Shown piece by piece: positions 1 to 9,553 of a stretch of 64,000 bases of DNA. The translations under genes were made by a program, and so were the position numbers. Source of the stretch: Solilutibacter pythonis. Its GTDB lineage: Bacteria > Pseudomonadota > Gammaproteobacteria > Xanthomonadales > Xanthomonadaceae. The notes under the pieces are model-generated. The model searched no databases. It saw only the letters and a list, made by a program, of their open reading frames with translations, and was not told where the DNA came from. Every line of letters starts with the position of its first letter. Position 1 is the first letter of the stretch. Location of the stretch: contig NZ_RFLY01000001.1 in the NCBI RefSeq assembly GCF_003697345.1, positions 186,001 through 250,000 of the forward strand, in the 5' to 3' direction.

Positions 1-45
1 TCTCGACCGCCGTCGGGATGGCAACATAGCCAGCTGACTCGCACG

Positions 46-1299
46 ATGCCCGCCATGTTCAAACCGCTTCCCGTCGCCATCGGTCTGCGCTACCTGCGCG
101 CCAAACGCCGCAACGGTTTCATCTCCTTCATCTCGATGGCTTCGATCCTCGGCATCGCGCTGGGTGTGGCGGTGCTGATCACCACGTTGGCGGTGATGGG
201 GGGCTTCCAGCGCGAGATTCGCGACCGCATGTTGCAGATGGTCGCGCACGCCACCATCGCCGCCGATGGCGCCGAGATGCCGAACTGGCGCGAGGTCATC
301 GACCATGCGCGCAAGGACAATCGGGTCGCCGGCGCCGCGCCCTACGTCGATACCCAGGGCTTGATCCAGGGGCCGCGCGAGCAGCCGGCGATGATCCGGG
401 GCATTGATCCCGCGCAGGAAAAGCAGGTCTCGGTGATCGCCGACAAGATGCGCCGCGGCACGCTGGAAACGTTGGCGCCGGGCGGGTTCAACATCGTCCT
501 CGGCCGCGAACTGGCGGCTTGGCTTGGGGTCGGCGTCGGCGACAACGTGGTGGTGATGACCTCTAAGATCAGCGCGACGCCGGTCGGGGCGGTGCCGCAG
601 ACCAAGCGCTTTACCGTTTCCGGCATCTTCGACGCCGGCTACAACGAGTTCGACAAGGGGCTTGCGCTGGTCAACATCCAGGACATCCAGCGTGTGTTGC
701 GCATGAACGGCGGCGTGACCGGCGTGCGCCTGAGGATGCACGACATGGACGATGCCGGACGCGTCGCCACCGATCTGGCGCTGGGTCTTGGCGGCCCGTA
801 CCGGGTCAGCGACTGGATGTACGAAAACGCCAACATGTTCCATGCGCTGAAGATGGAGAAGACGGTGATGGGCATCCTGCTCTCGCTGATCATCGCCATG
901 GGCGCGTTCAATCTGGTGTCCTCCCAGGTGATGCTGGTGACCGACAAACAGGCCGACATCGCCATCCAGCGCACGCTGGGGGTGACGCCGGCGCAGGTCA
1001 TGCAGACCTTCATGGTGCAGGGCAGCCTGATTGGCTTGATCGGCACGGTGGCGGGCGTGGTGGGCGGCATCCTGCTGACGTTGAATCTGGAATCCATCCT
1101 GGAGATGATCGAATCGATTCTCGGGGTGAAGCTGCTGCCGGAGGACGTTTACTACATCACCGGACTGCCGACCGAGTTGCGCGCCGACAATGTGGCGATC
1201 ACCGCTTGCGTGGCGCTGGCGATGGCCTTCCTGGCGACGATCTACCCGGCCTGGCGCGCTTCGCGCACGCCGCCGGCGGAGGCATTGCGATATGAGTGA
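46..1299 (+). CDS. lolC: LolC/LolE-family lipoprotein-releasing ABC permease
   Basis: Inner-membrane permease of the Lol ABC complex, which extracts mature outer-membrane lipoproteins from the inner membrane and passes them to LolA. The 417-residue product has the family topology: one helix near residues 25-50, a periplasmic domain of about 220 residues, then three helices (about 275-300, 325-345, 385-405) forming an FtsX domain that ends in a P-A-E-A-L-R-Y-E tail. It overlaps lolD by 8 bp, so the two are translationally coupled. LolC and LolE cannot be told apart without the gene upstream of the window. ATG at 55 is an alternative start; neither start has an obvious Shine-Dalgarno. Confidence 0.88.
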   Translation: MPAMFKPLPVAIGLRYLRAKRRNGFISFISMASILGIALGVAVLITTLAVMGGFQREIRDRMLQMVAHATIAADGAEMPNWREVIDHARKDNRVAGAAPYVDTQGLIQGPREQPAMIRGIDPAQEKQVSVIADKMRRGTLETLAPGGFNIVLGRELAAWLGVGVGDNVVVMTSKISATPVGAVPQTKRFTVSGIFDAGYNEFDKGLALVNIQDIQRVLRMNGGVTGVRLRMHDMDDAGRVATDLALGLGGPYRVSDWMYENANMFHALKMEKTVMGILLSLIIAMGAFNLVSSQVMLVTDKQADIAIQRTLGVTPAQVMQTFMVQGSLIGLIGTVAGVVGGILLTLNLESILEMIESILGVKLLPEDVYYITGLPTELRADNVAITACVALAMAFLATIYPAWRASRTPPAEALRYE

Positions 1300-2014
1300 G
1301 GTACTCGATATCACCTTCGTGCAGGGCGAGGTCATCCGCGCCGAACAACTCGGCAAGACCTATGCCGAGGGCAAACTGCGCACCCCCGTGTTCGATGGCC
1401 TGGATCTCGCCGTGCGGGCCGGCGAGACGGTGGCGATCATCGGTGCCTCGGGCGCGGGCAAGAGCACCTTGCTGCACCTGCTGGGCGGGCTGGATACCCC
1501 GACCTTGGGCGAGGTGTTCGTCGCCGGGCAAAAGATGAGCACGCTTTCCGATGGTGCGCGCGGCCAATTGCGCAACCGGGCGCTGGGCTTCGTCTATCAG
1601 TTCCATCACCTGCTGCCGGAATTCACCGCGTTGGAGAACGTGATGTTGCCGGTGATGCTGTCCGGCGCCGATATTGCGGAATCGGCCAGGCGCGCAAGCG
1701 CTCTGCTTGAGCAAGTCGGCCTGGGGCACCGCCTCGGCCACAAGCCGGGCGAACTGTCGGGCGGGGAGCGCCAGCGCGCGGCGGTGGCGCGGGCGTTGGT
1801 CAACCGGCCGGCCTGCGTGCTGGGTGACGAGCCCACCGGCAACCTGGATGACAAGACCGCCGCTTCCGTGTTCGACCTGATGCTGGCACTCAATCGCGAG
1901 CAGCACACCAGCTTGGTACTGGTCACTCACGACCGTCGCCTCGCGCGCCGGCTCGACCGCGTGCTGGAGTTGCACGAAGGCAAGTTGCGGGCCGTCCCGA
2001 TCGGCGAGGTATAG
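1292..2014 (+). CDS. lolD: Lipoprotein-releasing ABC transporter ATP-binding protein LolD
   Basis: Cytoplasmic ATPase that powers lipoprotein release by the Lol permease. The 240-residue product shows a Walker A motif (GASGAGKST, about residue 50), the ABC signature LSGGERQR, a Walker B segment running into DEPTGNLD, and a switch His in [14 protein letters not shown] is typical of the MacB/LolD/FtsE branch of ABC ATPases. The start at 1292 (ATG AGT GAG) was chosen over a longer in-frame reading at 1190 because it gives the usual LolD length and the short overlap with the permease gene. comEC follows after 3 bp. Confidence 0.93.
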   Translation: MSEVLDITFVQGEVIRAEQLGKTYAEGKLRTPVFDGLDLAVRAGETVAIIGASGAGKSTLLHLLGGLDTPTLGEVFVAGQKMSTLSDGARGQLRNRALGFVYQFHHLLPEFTALENVMLPVMLSGADIAESARRASALLEQVGLGHRLGHKPGELSGGERQRAAVARALVNRPACVLGDEPTGNLDDKTAASVFDLMLALNREQHTSLVLVTHDRRLARRLDRVLELHEGKLRAVPIGEV

Positions 2015-2017
2015 CCC

Positions 2018-4396
2018 ATGCGCGATGCGGCAGGGACGCCGCTGCTGTCTCCTCTCACCGCCGCTTCTCTGCTGGCGGGGATGCTGCTGGCCAGCCGCCT
2101 GCCGGTGCCGTCGCCGTGGTGGCTGGCCGTGGCGCTGGCGGCGGCCGGGGCCGGATTCTGGCTCTTTTCCCCGGGTAAGCGCCGGCTCCTTGGCGCGCTG
2201 GTCTGCGGTTTCGGGCTTCTGGCGGGGCAGGGGGCGTGGCGCTTGCAGCAATGGTTGCCGTCCGCGATGGAATTGGGCGAAGCCGGTATCAGCGGCCGCA
2301 TCGAAAGTCTGCCCCGGCACGAGGCGCGCCGCAGCCGCTTCGATCTGCGTGTCGATGACGACGATTCGATGCCGGAAGCGCTGCGCGGTCGATTGCTCCG
2401 GCTGTCGTGGTACGACCCATGGCGGCAACAGGTCGATGCGCCGCCCGGCCCGCGCTGGCGGGTGCATGCCGGCGAACGCTGGCGGATGCGGGTCAAGCTG
2501 CGCGCGCCACGCGGCTTGCGCAACCCCGGCGGCTTCGATGGCGAGCGGCAGATGCTGCTGGATGGCGTGATCGCCAGCGGCCATGTACGCGACGAGGATC
2601 GCGCGCAACGCCTTGCCGCCGGTGGTGGCATCACGGCCTGGCGCGAGGCGATGTCGGCGCGCATCCTGCGCGATACCCGGGCCGGTTCCGCGCGCTTCGT
2701 CGCCGCTTTGGCGCTCGGCGATACTCGGGCGCTGTCGCGGGATGACTGGCAGACCCTGCGCGCGACCGGGCTGACCCACCTGATCGCCATTTCCGGCTTC
2801 CATGTCGGCCTGGTCGGGATGGCTGCGGCGGCACTGCTGTGGGCGCTGTACCGGCTGTGGCCGTTGCCGGCACGGTATTGCCCACGGCGGATCGCGATGG
2901 CGGTGGCCGCGGCACTCGGCGCGTTGGCCTATCTGTTCGCCACCGGGGCTTCGTTGCCGACGTTGCGCACGGTGCTGATGATCGGCCTGGTCGCCGGCGC
3001 GATGATCCTGCGCCGGCAGACCGGCGTGGCGCAGACGGTGGCAGTTGCCCTGATCCTGATGCTGCTGGCCGACCCGCTGTCGGTCCTGCGCGCCGGCTTC
3101 TGGCTCAGTTTCGGCGGTGTGGCCTGGCTGGCCTGGTGCCTGCATGCGGCGAAGGGCGGCCACATCCGCCAGTTCGTGTTGGCGCAGGCGGTGGTGACGC
3201 TGGGCCTGCTGCCATTGACCGTGACCTTCTTCGGCCAGGCTTCGGCGGTGGCGCCCTTCGCCAATCTGTTGGCGGTGCCGTGGTGGAGCCTGATCGTGGT
3301 GCCGCTGGCCCTGCTGGGCACGTTGGCGGAGTGTTTGCATCCGGGCTTCGGAGCGCCGTTGTGGACGCTCGCGGGTCTGGCGTTCGATCCGGGGTGGCCG
3401 CTGTTCGAAGCGGCCGGTCAGGCGCCGCTGGCCTTGTGGTGGCTGCCGGAAGCGCCATGGTTCGCGTTGCCGCTGGCCTTGCTCGCCGCTTTCGCATGGC
3501 TGTTGCCGCGCGGGATGCCCGGACGCGCACTGGCCGGCATGCTCTGGCTGCCCCTGCTGTGGCCCGGCGCCTATCGTCCGGCGGAGGGCGAGGTCGAGCT
3601 GGTGCAGGCCGACGTCGGGCAAGGGTTGGCGATGCTGGTGCGGACGCGTTCACACGCCCTGCTGTACGACACCGGGCCAGCGCAGAGCGATGGCTACGAT
3701 GCCGGCGAGCACGTCGTGGTGCCGATGCTGCATGCGCGCGGTGTCGGCAGGGTCGACGCGGCCATCCTGAGCCATGCCGATAACGATCACGCCGGCGGAT
3801 TGCAAACGCTCATGCGCGCGCTGCCGGTGGCCAGGGTGCTGGCGCCGCCGGGTGCGCCGGTCGATCTCGCCGAAGCCTGCATTGCTGGGGAAGGGTGGGA
3901 ATGGGATGGCGTACGTTTCCGTTTCCTGCACCCGCCCGCCCATTTCCCCTACCTGAAAAATCAGTCGAGCTGCGTGCTGAGGATCGAGACGGCACATGGC
4001 GCCGTGCTCTTGACCGGCGACATCGACACGCTTGTCGAATCTCGTCTGCTGCGTCTGTCCGCTGCCGACCTGCGCGCCGATGTGATCACCATGCCGCATC
4101 ACGGCAGCGGTGGATCGTCCGGCGAGGCATTCGTCGCCGCCACCGGCGCCCGGCTGGCGTTGGTGTCGGCCGGCTATGCCAATCGCTTTCGGCACCCGCG
4201 CGAAAAAGTGCTTGGCCGCTGGCACGATGCCGGCGCCCTCACGCCGCTCAGCTTCGAGCAGGGCGCGCTTACGGTGCGGATCGGCCCCGGCGGGTTGCGC
4301 TGGCAAGGCGAACGGACGAGGCGGCGGCGCTTCTGGGATGGCGTCTCCCGGCGCGCATCGGCCGAACGGGCGGCGTCGCCGGAACCCCGCCCATGA
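2018..4396 (+). CDS. comEC: DNA internalization competence protein ComEC/Rec2
   Basis: Inner-membrane channel for single-stranded DNA uptake during natural transformation. The 792-residue product has an N-terminal membrane/OB-like region (about 1-190), a polytopic Competence domain (about 200-500, including a TGLTHLIAISGFHVGL-type segment) and a C-terminal metallo-beta-lactamase-like domain. That last domain keeps the metal-binding motif H-A-D-N-D-H near residue 585 and HHGSGGSS near residue 690. Length and domain order match the family. It sits between lolD and exbB, a common arrangement in related proteobacteria, so it is probably expressed as part of the housekeeping operon. Confidence 0.93.
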   Translation: MRDAAGTPLLSPLTAASLLAGMLLASRLPVPSPWWLAVALAAAGAGFWLFSPGKRRLLGALVCGFGLLAGQGAWRLQQWLPSAMELGEAGISGRIESLPRHEARRSRFDLRVDDDDSMPEALRGRLLRLSWYDPWRQQVDAPPGPRWRVHAGERWRMRVKLRAPRGLRNPGGFDGERQMLLDGVIASGHVRDEDRAQRLAAGGGITAWREAMSARILRDTRAGSARFVAALALGDTRALSRDDWQTLRATGLTHLIAISGFHVGLVGMAAAALLWALYRLWPLPARYCPRRIAMAVAAALGALAYLFATGASLPTLRTVLMIGLVAGAMILRRQTGVAQTVAVALILMLLADPLSVLRAGFWLSFGGVAWLAWCLHAAKGGHIRQFVLAQAVVTLGLLPLTVTFFGQASAVAPFANLLAVPWWSLIVVPLALLGTLAECLHPGFGAPLWTLAGLAFDPGWPLFEAAGQAPLALWWLPEAPWFALPLALLAAFAWLLPRGMPGRALAGMLWLPLLWPGAYRPAEGEVELVQADVGQGLAMLVRTRSHALLYDTGPAQSDGYDAGEHVVVPMLHARGVGRVDAAILSHADNDHAGGLQTLMRALPVARVLAPPGAPVDLAEACIAGEGWEWDGVRFRFLHPPAHFPYLKNQSSCVLRIETAHGAVLLTGDIDTLVESRLLRLSAADLRADVITMPHHGSGGSSGEAFVAATGARLALVSAGYANRFRHPREKVLGRWHDAGALTPLSFEQGALTVRIGPGGLRWQGERTRRRRFWDGVSRRASAERAASPEPRP

Positions 4397-4504
4397 CACT
4401 GATCCCGGGCGATGCGGGCGGCTCTCCTCGCTCATCCGCCCGCCGTCGCGGCGGCGGCCTCAGTTATCCTATCGGCCATTCCGAACGTCTCAGATGCGAA
4501 AACG

Positions 4505-5116
4505 ATGATCGAACTGGTGAAGGCCGGCGGCTGGCCGATGATTCCGCTCCTGCTGCTGTCGCTGGTGGCGCTGGCGATCATCGTCGAAAGGTTCTGGACT
4601 CTGCGCCGCGCCGCCGTGATGCCGCCCGGCCTCGGCGCCGAGGTGCGCGCATGGGCCAGCCGCGGCCAGTTGGATCCGGCGCATATCGACTCGTTGCGCG
4701 CCACCTCGCCGCTGGGCGCGTTGCTGGCTTCGGCGTTGGACGTGCGCCAGCGTGGCCGCGAGGCGATCCGCGAGCGGGTCGAGGACACCGGCCGGCATCT
4801 TGTCCATCGCATGGAGAAGTATCTCAACATGCTGGGCAGCATCGCCTCGGCGGGGCCGCTGCTGGGCCTGTTCGGCACCGTGGTCGGCATGATCCAGATG
4901 TTTCTCGTTATCGGCGAGCACGGTGTCGGCGACGTCAATCAGTTGGCGGGGGGCATCGGCAAGGCGCTGGTCTGCGCCGCCACCGGCATGATCGTGGCGA
5001 TCCCAGCGCTGATGTTTCATCGCTATTTCAAGGGGCGTGTCGCCGGTTACATCGTCGACATGGAGCACGAGGCGGCCGAGCTGCTCGACGTGCTGGACCC
5101 ACACGAGAAAGGCTGA
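4505..5116 (+). CDS. exbB: MotA/TolQ/ExbB proton channel family protein
   Basis: Inner-membrane proton-channel subunit that, with ExbD/TolR-type partners, couples the proton motive force to outer-membrane processes such as TonB-dependent uptake. The start at 4505 gives a 203-residue protein with a helix at about 12-32, a cytoplasmic region, then two helices around the conserved segment GPLLGLFGTVVGMI and around LVCAATGMIVAIPAL. A longer in-frame reading from 4412 would add an atypical N-terminus. It is followed 3 bp later by exbD and, after that, by msbA, so its exact partner (TonB-like or a dedicated envelope function) cannot be fixed from sequence. Confidence 0.88.
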   Translation: MIELVKAGGWPMIPLLLLSLVALAIIVERFWTLRRAAVMPPGLGAEVRAWASRGQLDPAHIDSLRATSPLGALLASALDVRQRGREAIRERVEDTGRHLVHRMEKYLNMLGSIASAGPLLGLFGTVVGMIQMFLVIGEHGVGDVNQLAGGIGKALVCAATGMIVAIPALMFHRYFKGRVAGYIVDMEHEAAELLDVLDPHEKG

Positions 5117-5119
5117 TCC

Positions 5120-5563
5120 ATGCGTATCCGCGACCACCGCGCCGATGACGAACCCGAGATCAATCTAGTTCCGCTGATCGATGTCATCCTCGTCCTGATC
5201 ATCTTCTTCGTGGTCACTACCACTTTCGACAGCCGCGCCGTGCTGCGCCTGCAATTGCCGCGCGCCGATGGCGAACCCGCGCCCACCCGGGCGCAGCCGT
5301 TGTCGGTGCTGGTGAATGCCGATGGGCGATATTTCGTTGGCGAACGCGAAGTGCTGCGTACCGATGTCGAGGCGCTGAAGCGCAGCCTGGCCGAGGTGGC
5401 GGGCGATGATCGCGGCCGTCCGGTGCTGCTGCGCGCCGATGCCCGCACGCCGCACCAGGCGGTGGTCACCGCCTACGAAGCGCTTGGCCAGCTCGGTTTC
5501 CGCCAGATCATGATCGCGACGGCGCCGGAGCGGCACGATTCCGCCGCGGGCAAGGCGAAATGA
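5120..5563 (+). CDS. exbD: ExbD/TolR family biopolymer transport protein
   Basis: Partner of the adjacent ExbB-like channel. The 147-residue product has a short cytoplasmic N-terminus, a single membrane helix (about residues 17-38) preceded by EINLVPLIDVILVLIIFF with the membrane Asp expected to carry protons, and a periplasmic domain ending in a conserved GF-R-Q-I-M segment. The stop overlaps the start of msbA by 4 bp. It could serve any TonB-dependent receptor in the cell, including the one in the methanobactin locus of this window; that link is inference. Confidence 0.9.
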   Translation: MRIRDHRADDEPEINLVPLIDVILVLIIFFVVTTTFDSRAVLRLQLPRADGEPAPTRAQPLSVLVNADGRYFVGEREVLRTDVEALKRSLAEVAGDDRGRPVLLRADARTPHQAVVTAYEALGQLGFRQIMIATAPERHDSAAGKAK

Positions 5564-7302
5564 GCGAAGGCGGCGATCCGCGCGGCACCTGGCGTCGCCT
5601 GCGCGGCTATGCCAAGCCTTATCGCGGCCTGTTGGTTGCGGCTTTCCTGGCGATGGCGCTGGAAGCCGGGGCCAGCGCGGCGATCGTCGAGTTGTTGAAG
5701 CACATCGTCGACGACATCTTCGTCGCCCGCCAGTTCGTCTGGTGGCTGCCGGCGGGCATGGTCCTGTTGTTGCTGGCGCGCGGCTTTTTCGGCCTGGTCG
5801 GCGATTACACCATCGCCCGCAGCGGGCGCAATGTCGCCCGCGACTTGCGTCTGCAACTGATGGACAAATACCTGCGCTTGCCCGGCAGCCGTTTCGACCG
5901 CGAAACCGTGCCGTCGATGCTGACCCGCCTGGGCGCCGACACCGAGCAGGTCGCGGAGGCCGCGGTGGATGCGCTGAAGGTGATGGTCAGCAATGCGTTG
6001 CAGATCATCGCGCTTCTCGCGGTGATGTTCTGGAACAGTTGGAAGGTCTCGCTGGTTCTGCTGGTGCTGGCGCCGGCAATGGCCTGGATGATGGGCAAGG
6101 TCGGCAGGCGCTACCGTCGCCTCAACCACGAGATTCAGCAATCCGCCGCCGACATGCTGCAAACCGCCGACCAGGCCCTGCACGCCCAGCAGGAAGTGAA
6201 GGCCTACGGCGCGCAGGATTCGGAGATGGCGCGTTATGGCAACCAGACCGCCCGCAACGTGCGGTTGGCGCTGAAGGTTGAAGTGACCCGTGGTTCGTTG
6301 TCGATGTTCGTGCAGGGCCTGGGGGCGATCGGCATGGCGGCGATGCTGTTCGTCGCCGGCCGCGAGGCGGCGCAGGGCCAGCTGAGCGCGGGTGGCTTCA
6401 TGGCCGTGATGACGGCCATGATCAGCCTGGTGCCGGCGCTGCGCCAGTTGACCAACGTGCAGAGCATGCTCAATCGCGGTATCAATTCCGCCGACCGCGT
6501 GTTCGACATTCTCGATGCCGCCGACGAACCCGATCACGGCACGCGCCCGCTCGAACGCGCGCGTGGCCTGATCGAATTCCGCGATGTCGGCGCCCGCTAC
6601 GAAGGCGCGGATGTACCGGCCCTGCACGGCCTCAGTTTCACCGCGCGGCCGGGTACGGTCACTGCCATCGTTGGCCGTTCCGGCAGCGGAAAGTCCACGT
6701 TGATCAAGCTGATTCCGCGTTTCTACCAGCCGGAATCGGGCGAAATCCTGCTCGACGGCCACCCGCTGGCCGAATACCGGCTGGCCGATCTGCGCCGGCA
6801 GATTGCCATCGTCAGCCAGCAGGTGATGCTGTTCGATGGCAGCATCGGCGAGAACATCGCTTACGGCGAGATGCGCGATGCCGACGCCAAGCGCGTGAAA
6901 GCGGCGATCCATGGCGCCAACGCGATGGAATTCGTCGAACGCCTGCCCGAAGGCATCGACAGCGTGGTCGGCGAGCGTGGCGGCAAACTCTCGGGCGGCC
7001 AGCGCCAGCGCCTCGCCATTGCCCGGGCCATGTTGAAGGATGCGCCGATCCTCATCCTCGACGAAGCTACCGCCGCGCTCGACAACGAGTCCGAACGGTT
7101 GGTGCAGGATGCGTTGAACCAACTGATGCCCGACCGCACCACGCTGGTGATCGCGCACCGGCTGTCCACCATCGAACACGCCGATCAGGTGCTGGTACTC
7201 GACCAGGGCCGGCTGGTGGAGCGGGGCACGCATGCCGAGTTGATCGCCCATGACGGCCTGTACGCGCGTCTGCATCGCATGCAGTTCCGGGAGGCCGTGT
7301 GA
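5560..7302 (+). CDS. msbA: Lipid A export permease/ATP-binding protein MsbA
   Basis: Homodimeric ABC flippase that moves core-lipid A across the inner membrane. The 580-residue half-transporter has a six-helix membrane domain (about 20-310) and an ATPase domain with Walker [10 protein letters not shown] (near residue 372), signature [14 protein letters not shown], Walker [13 protein letters not shown] and switch His in VIAHRLST. Placement directly before lpxK and kdsB, the classic msbA-lpxK pairing, supports lipid A rather than drug export. It overlaps exbD and lpxK by 4 bp each. Confidence 0.93.
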   Translation: MSEGGDPRGTWRRLRGYAKPYRGLLVAAFLAMALEAGASAAIVELLKHIVDDIFVARQFVWWLPAGMVLLLLARGFFGLVGDYTIARSGRNVARDLRLQLMDKYLRLPGSRFDRETVPSMLTRLGADTEQVAEAAVDALKVMVSNALQIIALLAVMFWNSWKVSLVLLVLAPAMAWMMGKVGRRYRRLNHEIQQSAADMLQTADQALHAQQEVKAYGAQDSEMARYGNQTARNVRLALKVEVTRGSLSMFVQGLGAIGMAAMLFVAGREAAQGQLSAGGFMAVMTAMISLVPALRQLTNVQSMLNRGINSADRVFDILDAADEPDHGTRPLERARGLIEFRDVGARYEGADVPALHGLSFTARPGTVTAIVGRSGSGKSTLIKLIPRFYQPESGEILLDGHPLAEYRLADLRRQIAIVSQQVMLFDGSIGENIAYGEMRDADAKRVKAAIHGANAMEFVERLPEGIDSVVGERGGKLSGGQRQRLAIARAMLKDAPILILDEATAALDNESERLVQDALNQLMPDRTTLVIAHRLSTIEHADQVLVLDQGRLVERGTHAELIAHDGLYARLHRMQFREAV

Positions 7303-8312
7303 GCGTAAAGCCGCATGGGACTCCGCCCTGGTGGCATGGCGAGAAGGCCATTCCGGCATGGGCGCGGCTGGCCTCGAAACTGTACGGCGCGCTGGTGCGC
7401 CTGCGTCGCGGCCTGTACCGGCGCGGCTGGCTGCGCACGCGGAAGGTCGATGCGCCGGTGGTCGTGGTCGGCAATTTCACCGCCGGCGGCAGTGGCAAGA
7501 CGCCGCTGGCGATCGCCATCGTCAATCGCCTTAAGCAGGCAGGCTGGAATCCCGGCATCGCCAGCCGTGGCTACGGGCGCGAGGAAGCCGAAACCGCTCG
7601 CTGGGTCGAGGCCGGAAGCGATCCGCGCACGCATGGCGACGAAGCGGTGCTGATCGCCCGCCGCACCGGCGCCAAGGTCAGGGTGGATGCCGACCGCGTC
7701 GCCGCCGCCCGCGCGCTGCTCGAAGCCGGCTGCGATGTCATCGTTTGCGACGACGGTTTGCAGCATTTGCGTCTGGCCCGTGACATCGCCATTGAAGTGA
7801 TCGATGGCGTGCGCCGCTATGGCAACGGCCGGCTGATCCCCGCCGGCCCGTTGCGCGAACGCCCGGAAGAGGCTGGCGCGCCGGATTTCCGCGTGGTGAA
7901 CCACGGCATCGTCGCCGACCTGCCGGAAGCGCAACTCGGCGAATGGCCGCTGCGGCAGGTGTTCGGGCATCCCTTCCCGATGCAGGGCGCGCGGGCGCGG
8001 TCGTTTGCCGATTTCGCCGGGCGTCGCGTGCATGCGATCGCCGGCATCGGCCACCCCGATCGCTTCTTCGACCTGTTGCGCGCGCAGGGGCTGGGCGTGG
8101 TCCCGCACCCCTTCCCGGACCATCATGCCTACCTGCCGGAAGATCTCGATTTCGGCAGTGCGTTGCCGATCTTCATGACCGAGAAGGACGCGGTGAAGTG
8201 CGCGGCCTTCGCGCCCGACGATAGTTGGTGCGTGGCGATCGAGGCGCGTCTGCCGGAAGCGTTCTGGCTGGCGTTGGAAGACAAACTGGCCTTGTTCCGG
8301 AGCAGGTCATGA
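7299..8312 (+). CDS. lpxK: Tetraacyldisaccharide 4'-kinase LpxK
   Basis: Phosphorylates the 4'-position of the lipid A disaccharide to make lipid IVA at the cytoplasmic face of the inner membrane. The 337-residue protein begins with a GTG overlapping the msbA stop (GTGA). It has an N-terminal membrane-association stretch, a P-loop-like [13 protein letters not shown] segment (about residues 57-69), and the family motifs ASRGYGR and CDDGLQH. kdsB overlaps its stop by 4 bp (ATGA), so lipid A and Kdo synthesis genes are coupled here. Confidence 0.93.
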   Translation: MSVKPHGTPPWWHGEKAIPAWARLASKLYGALVRLRRGLYRRGWLRTRKVDAPVVVVGNFTAGGSGKTPLAIAIVNRLKQAGWNPGIASRGYGREEAETARWVEAGSDPRTHGDEAVLIARRTGAKVRVDADRVAAARALLEAGCDVIVCDDGLQHLRLARDIAIEVIDGVRRYGNGRLIPAGPLRERPEEAGAPDFRVVNHGIVADLPEAQLGEWPLRQVFGHPFPMQGARARSFADFAGRRVHAIAGIGHPDRFFDLLRAQGLGVVPHPFPDHHAYLPEDLDFGSALPIFMTEKDAVKCAAFAPDDSWCVAIEARLPEAFWLALEDKLALFRSRS

Positions 8313-9073
8313 CCGATTTCGTCGTCGCCATCCCGGCGCGCTTCGCCGCATCGCGCCTGCCTGGAAAACCCTTGCGCCCGATCGGCGGCCAGCCGCTGGT
8401 CTGGCATGTCGCCCAGCGCGCGCTGGCGGCCGGCGCGCGCGAAGTGTGGGTGGCGGCCGACGATCCACGCATTCTCGACGCCGTGCGGGGCGAAGGCATC
8501 CGCGTGGCGATGACCTCGCCCGATCATGCCTCCGGCACCGACCGCCTGGCTGAACTGGCCGACATCGCCGGCTGGGCCGACGACACGATCATCGTCAACC
8601 TGCAAGGCGACGAGCCTTTCGCGCCCGCCGCCGGCATCCGCGCGGTGGCCGGGCTGCTCGAGCGCGCCGATTGCGAGATGGCCACGCTGGCCGCCCCTGT
8701 CACGGATCGCGAAACCGTGTTCGATCCGAACGCGGTCAAGGTCGTCACCGACGCCTATCAGCGCGCGCTGTACTTCAGCCGCGCGCCGGTTCCCTGGCAT
8801 CGCGATGCGTTCTCCATCGAGGGGCACGTACTGGACGAAAACCCCTGGCTGCGGCACATCGGCATCTATGCCTACCGGGCGGGTTTCCTGCGCCGTTTCG
8901 CCGCGCTGCCGCCGGGGCGGCTGGAGCGGATCGAAAAGTTGGAGCAACTGAGGGTGATGGAGGCCGGTTTCCGCATCGCCGTCGCTTTGACGCCGGAAGC
9001 CTTTCCGCCCGGCGTCGATACGCCGGAAGACCTGGCGCGCGCCGAAGCGCGCTGGAAGTCCTCGCGGCCGTGA
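8309..9073 (+). CDS. kdsB: 3-deoxy-manno-octulosonate cytidylyltransferase (CMP-Kdo synthetase)
   Basis: Activates Kdo with CTP for addition to lipid A. The 254-residue protein opens with the nucleotide-binding segment [15 protein letters not shown] and contains NLQGDEPF, the SRAPVPW loop and HIGIYAYR, all diagnostic of KdsB. The ATG at 8309 overlaps the lpxK stop; a longer in-frame reading from 8225 is rejected because it lies inside lpxK and lacks family similarity. The end overlaps the GTG of the following phosphatase gene. Confidence 0.94.
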   Translation: MTDFVVAIPARFAASRLPGKPLRPIGGQPLVWHVAQRALAAGAREVWVAADDPRILDAVRGEGIRVAMTSPDHASGTDRLAELADIAGWADDTIIVNLQGDEPFAPAAGIRAVAGLLERADCEMATLAAPVTDRETVFDPNAVKVVTDAYQRALYFSRAPVPWHRDAFSIEGHVLDENPWLRHIGIYAYRAGFLRRFAALPPGRLERIEKLEQLRVMEAGFRIAVALTPEAFPPGVDTPEDLARAEARWKSSRP

Positions 9074-9546
9074 AGATATTGATGGTTTGCCTTGGCAACA
9101 TCTGCCGCTCGCCGATGATGCAGGGCTGGCTGGAGACCGCCGTCGCCGGCGAACCTGGACTTGCGGGCCGCATCGAAGTCGATTCGGCGGCGATCGGCCC
9201 GTGGCATGTCGGCCGCCCGCCCGACCCGCGCGCCATCGCCGAGGCGCGGCGCAATGGTGTCGGTATTGCCGGCCAGCGCGCCCGGCAAATCGGGCCGGAC
9301 GATTTCCACGATTCCGACCTGATCCTGTTCGCCGACGCCGATACCCTGCATGAAGGGCGCGTTCGCGCGGGCGGGCGGGGGCGCGCCGAACTCGCCCGCT
9401 ATCTGGACTGGGCCGGCATCGACGGCGGGCGCGACCTGGCCGACCCTTATTACGGCGATGCCGGTGATTTCGAGCGCGCCTGGTGGCGTGTCGCCGAGGG
9501 TGGCGGGGCGGTCGTTCGACGCCTGCTCGACATCCAGCGGCGATAA
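9070..9546 (+). CDS. Low-molecular-weight protein-tyrosine phosphatase
   Basis: Predicted cytosolic phosphatase that removes phosphate from protein tyrosines; in related gene neighbourhoods such enzymes act on polysaccharide or envelope kinases, but the substrate here is unknown. The 158-residue product starts (GTG) with [14 protein letters not shown], which is the C-x5-R-S phosphate-binding loop with the catalytic Cys near residue 7. It carries the general-acid DPYY motif near residue 125. It is sandwiched between kdsB (4-bp overlap) and uvrC. The expected length of about 150-160 residues supports the GTG start. Confidence 0.88.
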   Translation: MKILMVCLGNICRSPMMQGWLETAVAGEPGLAGRIEVDSAAIGPWHVGRPPDPRAIAEARRNGVGIAGQRARQIGPDDFHDSDLILFADADTLHEGRVRAGGRGRAELARYLDWAGIDGGRDLADPYYGDAGDFERAWWRVAEGGGAVVRRLLDIQRR

Positions 9547-9553
9547 TCGCGGC

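Noticed and set aside
1199..3622. Long open frame (807 codons) antisense to lolD and comEC
   Set aside because: High-GC antisense shadow, rich in Arg/Gln/His/Pro; it runs opposite two clear genes and has no family motifs.
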